Origin: Haloarculaceae archaeon
GTDB lineage: Archaea > Halobacteriota > Halobacteria > Halobacteriales > Haloarculaceae
Length of the DNA: 5,305 nt
Assembly: GCA_018609945.1 (NCBI GenBank)
Contig: JAHENO010000139.1
Span: 1-5,305 of the forward strand
Reading direction: 5' to 3'
Numbering within the stretch: the stretch's first letter is position 1; each line of letters opens with the position of its first letter. The position numbers were made by a program, and so were the translations under genes. Positions 1-5,305 of this stretch are shown piece by piece. The notes below the pieces were generated by a model that saw only the letters and a list, made by a program, of their open reading frames with translations, did no database searches and was not told where the DNA came from.

Positions 1-1046
1 CCTGGCGGCAGCGCTGGGAGCAACTCGGCGGCCGGATGGACGTGGTCTACCCGGACAGCGACCACGACGCGGGCGCGGGCGAGCACCCCGTCGGGAGCGT
101 TCCCTTCCCCTTCTACGAGGGGTTCCGCCTCGGCGCACCGGCCGTTCCGGACGCGGTGGGTCGCGTCGACGTGGTTCACGCCCACACCCCGTTCAGCGTG
201 GGGCTGGGCGGGTTGCGCCACGCCCGGGCGATCGACGCACCGCTCGTGGCCTCCTATCACACTCCCAGCGGCGAGTACGCGGCGTACCTCTCTGTCAATG
301 GGACGGCCGAGCGGCTCATCCGGGGAACTGCCGCCGCCTACGAGCGGTGGTTCCTCGACCGTGCGGCGGCGGTGGTGGTGCCCAGCCGTGCGACCGGCCG
401 GCACGTCCGGGAGACCATCGGCGTCCGGACGCCCGTCGAGGTGGTCCAGAACGGGGTCGATACCGACACCTTCCGGCCCGTCGACGCCGACCGCGAGCGT
501 GCGTTCCGCGAGCGCCACGGGCTGCCTGTCGGCCCGCTCGTGGGCTACACCGGCCGCCACGGCTACGAGAAGGACCTCGATGTGCTGATCGAGGCTGCCG
601 ATGGCCTCGAGGCTACGGTCGTCCTCGCCGGTGACGGTCCGGCCCGGGAGTCCCTCGAAGCCGCGGCCGCGGGCGTCGACGCCGACGTTCGCTTCCTGGG
701 ATTTCTTCCCCGCGAGGACCTGCCGGCCTTTTACTCGACACTCGACGTCTTCGCGTTCCCCAGCCCCGTCGAAACCCAGGGACTGGTCGCCCTCGAAGCA
801 AACGCCTGCGGGACGCCCGTTGCCGGCGTGGACGCGGGCGCACTCTCGGACACCGTCGACGAGGGCGAGAACGGCTACACGGCCCCCGCCGGCGACCCCG
901 CCGCGCTCCGGGAGACGATCCGCCGGACGCTCGCGGAGCGCGACCGTCTGCGCGAGCACTGCCTGGACCGCCGCGAGGACACCAGCGTCGACCGAGCCGT
1001 CGAGTCGCTCCGGGCCGTCTACGAAGACGTTCTCGACGGCGCGTGA
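1..1046 (+). CDS. Family GT4 glycosyltransferase (GT-B fold), 5' end missing
   Basis: This retaining GT4 transferase probably moves a sugar from a nucleotide-sugar donor to a lipid or other membrane acceptor at the cytoplasmic face; the acceptor cannot be read from the sequence. The first in-frame Met is at base 36, but the frame is open to the left edge and the codons before it (WRQRWEQLGGR) look like the usual N-terminal helix of these proteins. I therefore infer that the true start, with a glycine-rich first strand, lies outside. Numbering from the Met at 36: HAHTPFSVGLGGL (48-60) and SYHTP with EYAAYL (73-85) resemble the acceptor domain of diacylglycerol glucosyltransferase and SqdX-like enzymes. 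VVPSRAT (114-120), VVQNGVDTDTFRP (136-148), GRHGYEKDLD with Arg173 and Lys179 (donor phosphates), VLAGDGP (196-202), and the Glu246-x7-Glu254 donor motif in a PSPVETQGLVALEA context follow. The end converges with the exonuclease gene, with a 22-base gap. GT4 membership is secure; substrate is unknown. Confidence 0.93.
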   Translation, partial: WRQRWEQLGGRMDVVYPDSDHDAGAGEHPVGSVPFPFYEGFRLGAPAVPDAVGRVDVVHAHTPFSVGLGGLRHARAIDAPLVASYHTPSGEYAAYLSVNGTAERLIRGTAAAYERWFLDRAAAVVVPSRATGRHVRETIGVRTPVEVVQNGVDTDTFRPVDADRERAFRERHGLPVGPLVGYTGRHGYEKDLDVLIEAADGLEATVVLAGDGPARESLEAAAAGVDADVRFLGFLPREDLPAFYSTLDVFAFPSPVETQGLVALEANACGTPVAGVDAGALSDTVDEGENGYTAPAGDPAALRETIRRTLAERDRLREHCLDRREDTSVDRAVESLRAVYEDVLDGA

Positions 1047-1068
1047 CGTGGCCGGTCGGTGCAGTCTC

Positions 1069-1818
1069 TCACTCCGGGACTGCCGGCTCGAACACCCGCT
1101 CGTGAAGGCGCGTCGAGACGATGTCGAGCAGGCGCTCGAGGTTCGCGGTGTCGTCGCGGTTGTACGAGACCAGCGTCTCGAGGGCGCGCTCGTCGCCGCG
1201 CTCGTACTCGCGCCAGAGGCGGACGGCGTCCCGGCCCGAGAGGTCGGGTCGGTCGCGGTCGATTCCGACCTGGCGTTCGATCGACTTGAGCCCGCCGGTC
1301 AGGTCCAGCCGCCGGCACGGGTACATGAGGTCGACGTGGGGCAGCGAGAGGTCCAGCCCGAACGCCTCCTCGAGGAAGGGGACGTCGAATCGCTTGCCGT
1401 TGAACGTCACGAGGAGGCTCGCCCCGTCGAGGTGGCGGGCGAGGCGGTCGCCGGTCAGGTCCCGCCCGCGGACGAACGTTTCGGTGGCGCCGTCACGGTG
1501 GCAACTGACGACGGTCACGTCGTCGGTGTGCCTGTCCAGCCCGGTCGTCTCGATGTCTACAAAGGCGGTCCCCGCGCGGAAGTTCTCGTAGAGGCGCCAC
1601 TGACACTCTCCGGGGAATGTCTCGCCGAAGAAGGCCGCGTCGCCGTCGTCGAGGCGTTCCCACGCGGTCGCGATGAACGACTCGACGCGGTCGGCCGGCG
1701 CCGGTCCGGGGACGGACCCGTCGAACGCGTCCCAGGTGGTCACCCCGCGCTCCCAGAGTTTCCGCTCGGTCCGCTCGCCCACTCCCCGGACCGGGATGAA
1801 CGAGTTCTCGACGCGCAT
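1069..1818 (-). CDS. HhH-like plus DEDDy RNase H-fold 3'-5' exonuclease (YprB/COG3359 type)
   Basis: This is a predicted cytoplasmic metal-dependent 3'-5' exonuclease, 249 residues from the chosen start. Residues 7-31 (IPVRGVGERTERKLWERG plus TTWDAF) resemble a helix-hairpin-helix DNA-binding motif. The nuclease domain covers about 84-235. ExoI is FVDIETTGL with Asp88 and Glu90. ExoII is LVTFNGKRFDVPFL with Asp145. ExoIII is SYNRDDTANL with Tyr219 and Asp223, the Yx3D form that makes it DEDDy. All key residues are present, so it is probably active; its substrate (DNA or RNA) is unknown. The longest frame starts at 1845 (MSVALPESG before MRVENSF), but I prefer the ATG at 1818. A TATATA lies 26-31 bases upstream of it, the right distance for a leaderless transcript, and the 1845 ATG falls inside that element. 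Related haloarchaeal proteins, as I remember them, begin MRVENSF. The gene follows the DUF4864 gene on the same strand. Confidence 0.9.
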   Translation of the reverse strand: MRVENSFIPVRGVGERTERKLWERGVTTWDAFDGSVPGPAPADRVESFIATAWERLDDGDAAFFGETFPGECQWRLYENFRAGTAFVDIETTGLDRHTDDVTVVSCHRDGATETFVRGRDLTGDRLARHLDGASLLVTFNGKRFDVPFLEEAFGLDLSLPHVDLMYPCRRLDLTGGLKSIERQVGIDRDRPDLSGRDAVRLWREYERGDERALETLVSYNRDDTANLERLLDIVSTRLHERVFEPAVPE

Positions 1819-1842
1819 ACCGCTCTCTGGGAGGGCGACCGA

Positions 1843-1850
1843 CATATATC
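1843..1850 (-). promoter_or_regulatory. TATA box of the exonuclease gene
   Basis: On the minus strand the sequence reads GATATATG, with TATATA at -31 to -26 relative to the ATG at 1818. This is the usual archaeal TATA position for a transcript beginning at or next to the start codon. It overlaps the TGA stop (1851-1849) of the upstream DUF4864 gene, so it would be an internal promoter within the gene run. The surrounding sequence is strongly GC-rich, which makes the element stand out. No Shine-Dalgarno sequence is evident before 1818. Confidence 0.6.
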
Positions 1851-3147
1851 ACTCGACGTCCGAACCGTCGGTGTCGGTCAGCGGCCGGACGCCCTCGGTC
1901 ATCCAGCAGCCGTCGTACTCGCCGCCCTCCTGTTTGCCCAGCCTGAACGCGTAACGGGCCGTCACGTTGCCGTTCTCGCGCGTGGTGACTTGCACCCGGG
2001 CGGTGTCCGCGGCAATCCGGGAGGGCTCGTACTCGGCGCTGTCGTAGGTGAGCATCGGCGCGTAGGTCTCGCGCTGGATGATCCTGACGTACGCCTCGAG
2101 GGAGCCGACTGCCTCGCGGTTGCGCGGCGACGCGAACCGACGGACCGTCCGGATGCCGTCGTTGGTCTCGTTGTCGTTGTACTTCAGCGCGTTCATCTGT
2201 ATCTGGACGACGTGCAGGAACGACCGCTCGCAGGTCGGCTCCAGGTCGGCGTACCTGTCGGCGCCGAGGTCGCGCACGTCCTGCCCCTCGTCCCCGTCGG
2301 GCGCCGGCGTCGGCGTCGCCGTCTCGCCGGAGTTCGGCAGCCCGTTCGGGATTGCCTCCCAGCCGCCCCAGTCGCGTCCCTCGGTCCTGGCGGGTGTGAC
2401 CGTCGTGAGGTCGCCAGACGCTGTCGGGGTTGCCGTCGGCGTGGCCGTTCCACTGCCAGCCAGCGGGTCGTCGCCGGCGTCGACTGGGAGGAATCCGCCG
2501 ACGAGGACCGCGCCCACGGTCGTCGCGAGGACGACGGCGACGAGCACCCCCAGCAGTGCGGCCTGTGGACCCACCAGTCCCGAGAGCCGTGCCAGCCGCG
2601 TTCCCGCCAGCGGGTTGGACTGCGCCTTCCCGTCCGACGCACTGCGTCGTCCGCCGGCCACTGCGGCGCCCGGTCCGGGCCCGGACCCGTCGGCCGTCGC
2701 CGTGTTCGTCGGGGACCGGCCAATCGATTCCTCCACCGCTGCCGCGCCGGACGCGCCCGCTGGTGCCGACGTGTCGGGGACGTAGTCGGGGGAGCGGGCT
2801 GGCTGGCCGAGGTGGCGGACACAGAGGTCGTCGGCAGTCCCTGGATCGAGCGCGTAGAGCACTCGCTGGCGGAGGTCGGCGGGACCGACGACCGGACACC
2901 CGGGGTCGATATCGGGATCGGTGCTCACGACGGCGTCGACGGTAGGCGGCGTGGCAGGCTCGCCGGTGACGGCTCGCAGCCGGAAGCGCTCGTCGCCGGC
3001 GTCGACGGTCAGGTCGGGCGGGTCGGTGGTCACGTCGCTCCCGCCCGCCCGGTAGACGTCGGCCGCGAAGGCGGCTAGGGCCCCCGGGTCGAGGTCCTCG
3101 AGTGCGGCCGTGAACGCCGCCGGCGGGACGCGCTGGTTTTCCTCCAT
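1849..3147 (-). CDS. Single-pass membrane protein: degenerate Mrr-like cytoplasmic domain, DUF4864-like outer domain
   Basis: Function is unknown. The 432-residue protein has four parts. Residues 10-114 look like a decayed Mrr-like (PD-(D/E)xK fold) domain: LAAFAADVYRAGG matches the opening helix, VDAVVSTDP the core strand, and VVGPADLRQRVLYALD the end. Where active Mrr domains carry (E/Q)xK there is FRLRAV (55-60), so catalysis is probably lost. Residues 115-190 are a Gly/Ala/Pro/Ser-rich linker. Residues 196-220 (AALLGVLVAVVLATTVGAVL onward) form one membrane helix, with Arg/Lys just before it and Asp after it, so the N-terminus is inside. A Thr/Pro-rich outer stalk follows (232-283, TATPTATPTAS). 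Residues 300-423 resemble DUF4864: VVQIQMNALKYND, FASPRNREAVGSLEAYVRII, YAPMLTYDSAEYEP, CWMTEGVRPL. This outer part carries sequons NET (326) and NVT (394) and Cys306/Cys414, which may form a disulfide. There is no N-terminal signal peptide. It lies 63 bases after gatA and immediately before the exonuclease. The coding call is secure; domain names are from memory. Confidence 0.85.
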   Translation of the reverse strand: MEENQRVPPAAFTAALEDLDPGALAAFAADVYRAGGSDVTTDPPDLTVDAGDERFRLRAVTGEPATPPTVDAVVSTDPDIDPGCPVVGPADLRQRVLYALDPGTADDLCVRHLGQPARSPDYVPDTSAPAGASGAAAVEESIGRSPTNTATADGSGPGPGAAVAGGRRSASDGKAQSNPLAGTRLARLSGLVGPQAALLGVLVAVVLATTVGAVLVGGFLPVDAGDDPLAGSGTATPTATPTASGDLTTVTPARTEGRDWGGWEAIPNGLPNSGETATPTPAPDGDEGQDVRDLGADRYADLEPTCERSFLHVVQIQMNALKYNDNETNDGIRTVRRFASPRNREAVGSLEAYVRIIQRETYAPMLTYDSAEYEPSRIAADTARVQVTTRENGNVTARYAFRLGKQEGGEYDGCWMTEGVRPLTDTDGSDVE

Positions 3148-3172
3148 CTCGGATGGCCCCGATACGTGACCT

Positions 3173-3178
3173 GTTACC
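3173..3178 (-). promoter_or_regulatory. Weak TATA-like element before the DUF4864 gene
   Basis: The 63-base gap between the gatA stop and the DUF4864-gene start contains GGTAAC on the minus strand at -31 to -26 from the ATG at 3147. That is the correct spacing for a leaderless transcript, but the match to an archaeal TATA box is poor. No Shine-Dalgarno sequence is seen before the ATG, so either a weak promoter or read-through from gatCA is possible. I see no oligo-T run in the gap that would mark a gatA terminator. Confidence 0.25.
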
Positions 3179-3210
3179 TTGGACCTTGCGCCCGCGGGTG
3201 CGACCGCCGC

Positions 3211-4539
3211 CTACCCGAGGGCGCTTCCGGCCCGGATGACCGCCCGCTCGCCGAACGCGGGGCCGACGAACTGGAGGCCGACCGGGCGGTCGTCGCCGGT
3301 TTCGCCCGCCGGCACCGAGATGGCCGGCAGGTTCGCGAGGTTGACGGGTGTGGTGTTGGCGTCGGCGAGATACATCTGCAGCGGGTCGTCGAGGCTCTCG
3401 CCCCGTTCCAGGGGCGGGACCGGCATCGTCGGCGACGCGAGCACGTCCGCCGCCCCGAGCGCCTCGTCGAAGTCCTGCTTGACCCACGCCCGGGCGTCCT
3501 GGGCCTTCTTGTAGTACTTGTCCTGATAGCCCGCGGAGAGTGCGAAGGTCCCCAGGAGGACGCGGCGCTTGACCTCGGGGCCGAAGCCCTCCTCGCGTGC
3601 CCGTGCGAAGGCCTCGTTCCAGTCGCCGTCGTACCCGCCCGAGACGCCGTAGCGGACGCCGTCGAAGCGGGCCAGGTTCGAGGACGCTTCCGAGGTGGCG
3701 ATGACGTAGTAGGCCTCGACCGCGTGTTCGAGGCTCGGGAGGGTCACCTCGTGGTAGCTGGCGCCTGCCGCCTCCAGGTCGTCGATAGCCGCCCAGAACT
3801 GCTCGACGACCGCGTCGTCGGCGCCATCGAGCAGTTCCGTCGGAACACCGATCTCCATGCCGTCGACGTCGCCGTCTGCCGCGGAGACGAAGTCGTAGCC
3901 GCCGTCTTCGTCTGTCACGTCGCCGGTGATAGCCGTCGCCTCGCCGTCTCCCAGCGCCTCGCTCGCGTCCCTGGTGGTGGCGTCCCGTTCGTCGGGGCCG
4001 GCGATGACCTCCAGGAGTTCGGCCGCCTCCTCGACAGTGGGGGCGATGGGTCCGATCTGTTCGAGGCTGTTGGCGTAGGCGATCAGGCCGTACCGCGAGA
4101 CCAGCCCGTAGGTGGGCTTGATGCCGACCACGCCACAGAAGGCGGCGGGACAGCGCACCGACCCGCCGGTGTCGGAACCGAGCGCCATGTCGGCGTCGCC
4201 GGCCGCGACCACGGCGGCCGACCCCCCCGAGGACCCCCCGGGAACGTACCCCTCGGCGGCGGGGTTCTCGACCGGCCCGAACGCCGAGGTCTCGGTGGTC
4301 GTCCCCATCCCGAACTCGTCCATGTTGGTCTTCCCTGGGATGGTCGCACCTGCCTCCTTCAGGCGCTCGACGACCGTCGCGTCGTAGGGCGGGACGTAGT
4401 CGGCGAGCATCGCCGACCCACAGGTGGTCCGGACGCCGGCCGTCGAGATGTTGTCCTTGACCGCGACCGTCCGGCCGGCCAGCCGTCCCTCCTCGGCGCC
4501 CTCGATGCGTTCTTCGGTGACGTAGGCGTTGTAGTCCAT
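3211..4539 (-). CDS. gatA: Asp-tRNA(Asn)/Glu-tRNA(Gln) amidotransferase subunit A
   Basis: GatA is the glutaminase subunit of the cytoplasmic GatCAB complex. It releases ammonia from glutamine, which GatB uses to amidate Asp-tRNA(Asn) or Glu-tRNA(Gln). In archaea Gln-tRNA is normally made by GatDE, so Asp-tRNA(Asn) is the likelier substrate. The protein is 442 residues and has the amidase signature. The Ser-cisSer-Lys triad is visible: Lys28 in VAVKDNI, Ser103 in GGSSGGSA, and nucleophile Ser127 in GSDTGGSVR. Spacing (99 and 24 residues) matches the triad known from Staphylococcus GatA. C-terminal motifs include YQDKYYKKAQ, VLASPTMPVPP, and NLANLPAISVP followed by GLQFVGP. The start at MDYNAY (4539) lacks the roughly 50-residue N-terminal segment of bacterial GatA. 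This fits haloarchaeal forms, and the ATG shares a base with the gatC stop. The frame remains open to 5040, but that part overlaps gatC and is not GatA-like. An acidic stretch at 183-226 looks like a halophilic insertion. Confidence 0.97.
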   Translation of the reverse strand: MDYNAYVTEERIEGAEEGRLAGRTVAVKDNISTAGVRTTCGSAMLADYVPPYDATVVERLKEAGATIPGKTNMDEFGMGTTTETSAFGPVENPAAEGYVPGGSSGGSAAVVAAGDADMALGSDTGGSVRCPAAFCGVVGIKPTYGLVSRYGLIAYANSLEQIGPIAPTVEEAAELLEVIAGPDERDATTRDASEALGDGEATAITGDVTDEDGGYDFVSAADGDVDGMEIGVPTELLDGADDAVVEQFWAAIDDLEAAGASYHEVTLPSLEHAVEAYYVIATSEASSNLARFDGVRYGVSGGYDGDWNEAFARAREEGFGPEVKRRVLLGTFALSAGYQDKYYKKAQDARAWVKQDFDEALGAADVLASPTMPVPPLERGESLDDPLQMYLADANTTPVNLANLPAISVPAGETGDDRPVGLQFVGPAFGERAVIRAGSALG

Positions 4540-4817
4540 CAGGACACCCGCGGCCCCTTGAAGTGGCCGTCCTCGGTGTCGGGGGCGTTCTGGAGCGCTT
4601 CTTCCTGTGAGAGTCCCGCCCGCCCTTCGTCGGGTCGCATCACGTTCGTCAGTTCGGGCTCCCGTTCGACCTCGGGGACCTCGTCCAGGGTCTCGAAGTA
4701 CCCGAGGATGTCCGCGAACTGCTCGGTAAACTCTGTGACTTCCTCCTCGTCCAGGCTCACCCGCGCCAGCGAGGCGACGTGCCGGACCTGGTCGGGGTCG
4801 ACGGGGGTCTCGCTCAT
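4539..4817 (-). CDS. gatC: Asp-tRNA(Asn)/Glu-tRNA(Gln) amidotransferase subunit C
   Basis: GatC is the small subunit that wraps around and stabilises the GatA-GatB interface in the tRNA-dependent amidotransferase. At 92 residues it has the normal family length. The N-terminal motif VRHVASLARVSLDEEEV (about 11-27) is the usual GatC opening helix. It is followed by FTEQFADILGYFETLDEV, then the extended arm with LTNVMRPDE, and the C-terminal FKGPRVS, the usual GatC ending with a KxPRV-type motif. The start at 4817 is the only sensible Met and lies 28 bases from a TATA-like element. The stop and the gatA start form TGATG (4541-4537), a one-base overlap that implies translational coupling. Many bacteria order the genes gatC-gatA-gatB; here gatB does not follow gatA, so the third subunit must be encoded elsewhere. 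Confidence 0.96.
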   Translation of the reverse strand: MSETPVDPDQVRHVASLARVSLDEEEVTEFTEQFADILGYFETLDEVPEVEREPELTNVMRPDEGRAGLSQEEALQNAPDTEDGHFKGPRVS

Positions 4818-4840
4818 GACTGGGAGTGTTGGGGGACCGG

Positions 4841-4854
4841 CGGTAAGGGTTTCG
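4841..4854 (-). promoter_or_regulatory. BRE/TATA promoter of gatCA, probably leaderless
   Basis: On the minus strand this reads CGAAACCCTTACCG. CGAAA at -37 to -33 resembles the purine-rich BRE common in haloarchaea, and TTA at -29 to -27 marks a weak TATA box. Both positions are measured from the gatC ATG at 4817. The spacing predicts a transcript starting at or within a base or two of the start codon. No Shine-Dalgarno sequence precedes the ATG, consistent with a leaderless message. The promoter diverges from that of tfb. Confidence 0.5.
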
Positions 4855-4900
4855 ATACCCGCGTTCGCGCCCGATTTCGCGGGCCTCGGGTCGCGACGGG

Positions 4901-4915
4901 CCGAAGAATTTAAGT
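4901..4915 (+). promoter_or_regulatory. tfb: Upstream BRE/TATA promoter of tfb
   Basis: CCGAAGAATTTAAGT is a good haloarchaeal core promoter: a CGAAG-type BRE at 4902-4906 followed by TTTAAG at 4909-4914. It lies in the only AT-rich patch of the divergent region. A start about 25-28 bases downstream of the TATA centre would be near 4937-4940 and leave a tfb leader of about 115 bases. An imperfect inverted repeat (AATTT, two-base bulge, GTTG, nine-base loop, CAAC, AAATT; 4907-4935) surrounds the area just downstream of the box. Confidence 0.55.
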
Positions 4916-4930
4916 TGCTCTGCTACCAAC

Positions 4931-4945
4931 AAATTTACGTATACG
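4931..4945 (+). promoter_or_regulatory. tfb: Second TATA-like element or operator in the tfb control region
   Basis: AAATTTACGTATACG contains a TTTACGTAT element that could act as a second TATA box, with a start near 4965. It also contains the 8-base palindrome CGTATACG (4938-4945), which falls at the predicted start site of the upstream promoter. It may therefore be either a tandem promoter or a regulator-binding site. The sequence alone does not separate these. Confidence 0.35.
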
Positions 4946-5021
4946 GCCGTTTTCCCGGGCGCGCACAGATCCCTCCAGCCCTCGATGGCAGACGCCACCA
5001 GGCACTGAGCGACACCGCGGA

Positions 5022-5051
5022 ATCCGACACTACCACGCATCCGACACTACC
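5022..5051 (+). repeat. 13-base direct repeat just before the tfb start
   Basis: ATCCGACACTACC occurs perfectly at 5022-5034 and again at 5039-5051, a 17-base period, ending two bases before the tfb ATG. A weaker echo (CCGATACCACG) follows at the very start of the gene. It lies in the predicted untranslated leader. It could be a slippage duplication or a binding site for a protein acting on the leader; nothing here decides between them. Confidence 0.7.
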
Positions 5052-5053
5052 CA

Positions 5054-5305
5054 ATGACCGATACCACGACGCGACAGAACACGCGCGAACGCGACGCCGA
5101 CGAACAGGACGCAGAAGCCGACGAGGAACTCGTCTGCCCCGAGTGCGGGGGCAACCTCGCATCCGACGCCGAGCACGGGGAGACGGTCTGCGAGGAGTGT
5201 GGGCTGGTCGTCGAGGAAGACGAGATCGACCCGGGGCCGGAATGGCGGGCGTTCGACGCCCGCGAGAAAGACGAGAAATCCCGGGTAGGCGCCCCCACAA
5301 CCAAC
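5054..5305 (+). CDS. tfb: Transcription initiation factor IIB (TFB), 3' end missing
   Basis: TFB binds the TBP-TATA complex and the BRE and recruits RNA polymerase. The first 84 codons are present and the frame is open at the window end; a full TFB is usually a little over 300 residues. After an acidic N-terminal tail (1-25) comes the zinc ribbon: CPEC (Cys28, Cys31) and CEEC (Cys46, Cys49), then GLVVEEDEIDPGPEWRAF, the B-core leading strand. DAREKDEKSRVGAPTT follows and is the B-reader/B-linker, nearly identical to other archaeal TFBs. The two cyclin folds lie beyond the edge. The ATG at 5054 is chosen because an in-frame TGA at 5006 blocks extension and no other Met lies between. No Shine-Dalgarno sequence precedes it. 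Haloarchaea commonly carry several TFB paralogs, and the fragment does not tell which one this is. It diverges from gatC. Confidence 0.96.
   Translation, partial: MTDTTTRQNTRERDADEQDAEADEELVCPECGGNLASDAEHGETVCEECGLVVEEDEIDPGPEWRAFDAREKDEKSRVGAPTTN

Noticed and set aside
36..38. The ATG at 36 as the real start of the glycosyltransferase
   Set aside because: The frame is open to base 1 and the upstream codons fit the first helix of the family. Starting at 36 would remove the first strand and glycine-rich loop of the N-terminal Rossmann domain.
1047..1068. Possible terminator between the convergent genes
   Set aside because: The 22 bases contain no oligo-T run on either strand and no convincing hairpin, so I do not call one.
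2395..2455. Repetitive GTCGGCGT-like sequence inside the DUF4864 gene
   Set aside because: It is the coding sequence of the Thr/Pro stalk (TATPTATPTAS), ordinary low complexity rather than a separate DNA repeat or CRISPR.
601..3078. An 825-codon open frame on the plus strand
   Set aside because: It runs antisense through the exonuclease and DUF4864 genes and overlaps the glycosyltransferase in another frame. Its translation is Arg/Gly/Val-rich with no recognisable domain, as expected for an antisense shadow in GC-rich DNA with strong codon bias.
1493..3487. A 664-codon open frame on the minus strand
   Set aside because: It overlaps the DUF4864 gene, the exonuclease and the end of gatA in a different frame and is extremely Arg- and Gly-rich, unlike the acidic proteins of this genome.
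4540..5040. N-terminal extension of gatA to a Met at 5040
   Set aside because: The extra 167 residues overlap gatC and the tfb control region, are Arg-rich and not acidic, and do not resemble GatA; the TGATG junction fixes the start at 4539.
4935..5304. Two minus-strand frames across the tfb gene
   Set aside because: They lie antisense to a clearly conserved TFB zinc ribbon and have no recognisable motif.

Overview
The window reads as chromosomal DNA of a haloarchaeon (class Halobacteria). The DNA is GC-rich, every predicted protein is rich in Asp and Glu, promoters have a BRE/TATA form with apparently leaderless starts, and an archaeal transcription factor B gene sits at the right edge. It looks like a core housekeeping region. 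I see no rRNA, tRNA, insertion sequence, integrase, CRISPR array or phage gene.

Layout, left to right. Bases 1-1046 (+) hold the 3' part of a family GT4 glycosyltransferase whose start lies outside the window. It converges, across 22 bases with nothing recognisable in them, on a minus-strand run of four genes. In transcription order these are gatC (4817-4539) and gatA (4539-3211), then a single-pass membrane protein with a DUF4864-like outer domain (3147-1849), then a DEDDy-type RNase H-fold exonuclease (1818-1069). A 236-base divergent control region (4818-5053) separates gatC from tfb, which runs rightward from 5054 and is cut off at the window end after its zinc ribbon and B-reader.

How the genes relate. 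gatC and gatA share one base between stop and start and are almost certainly translated together. They encode two of the three subunits of the tRNA-dependent amidotransferase; gatB is not here. The membrane protein and the exonuclease follow on the same strand, but each has a TATA-like element about 26-31 bases before its start, so they may be transcribed separately. The exonuclease promoter lies on the end of the upstream gene and supports a start nine codons downstream of the longest reading frame.

The least understood item is the DUF4864-type membrane protein. Its cytoplasmic half looks like a decayed Mrr-like nuclease fold, and its outer half carries two N-glycosylation sequons and a cysteine pair. 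I found no evidence for a wholly new multi-gene system.
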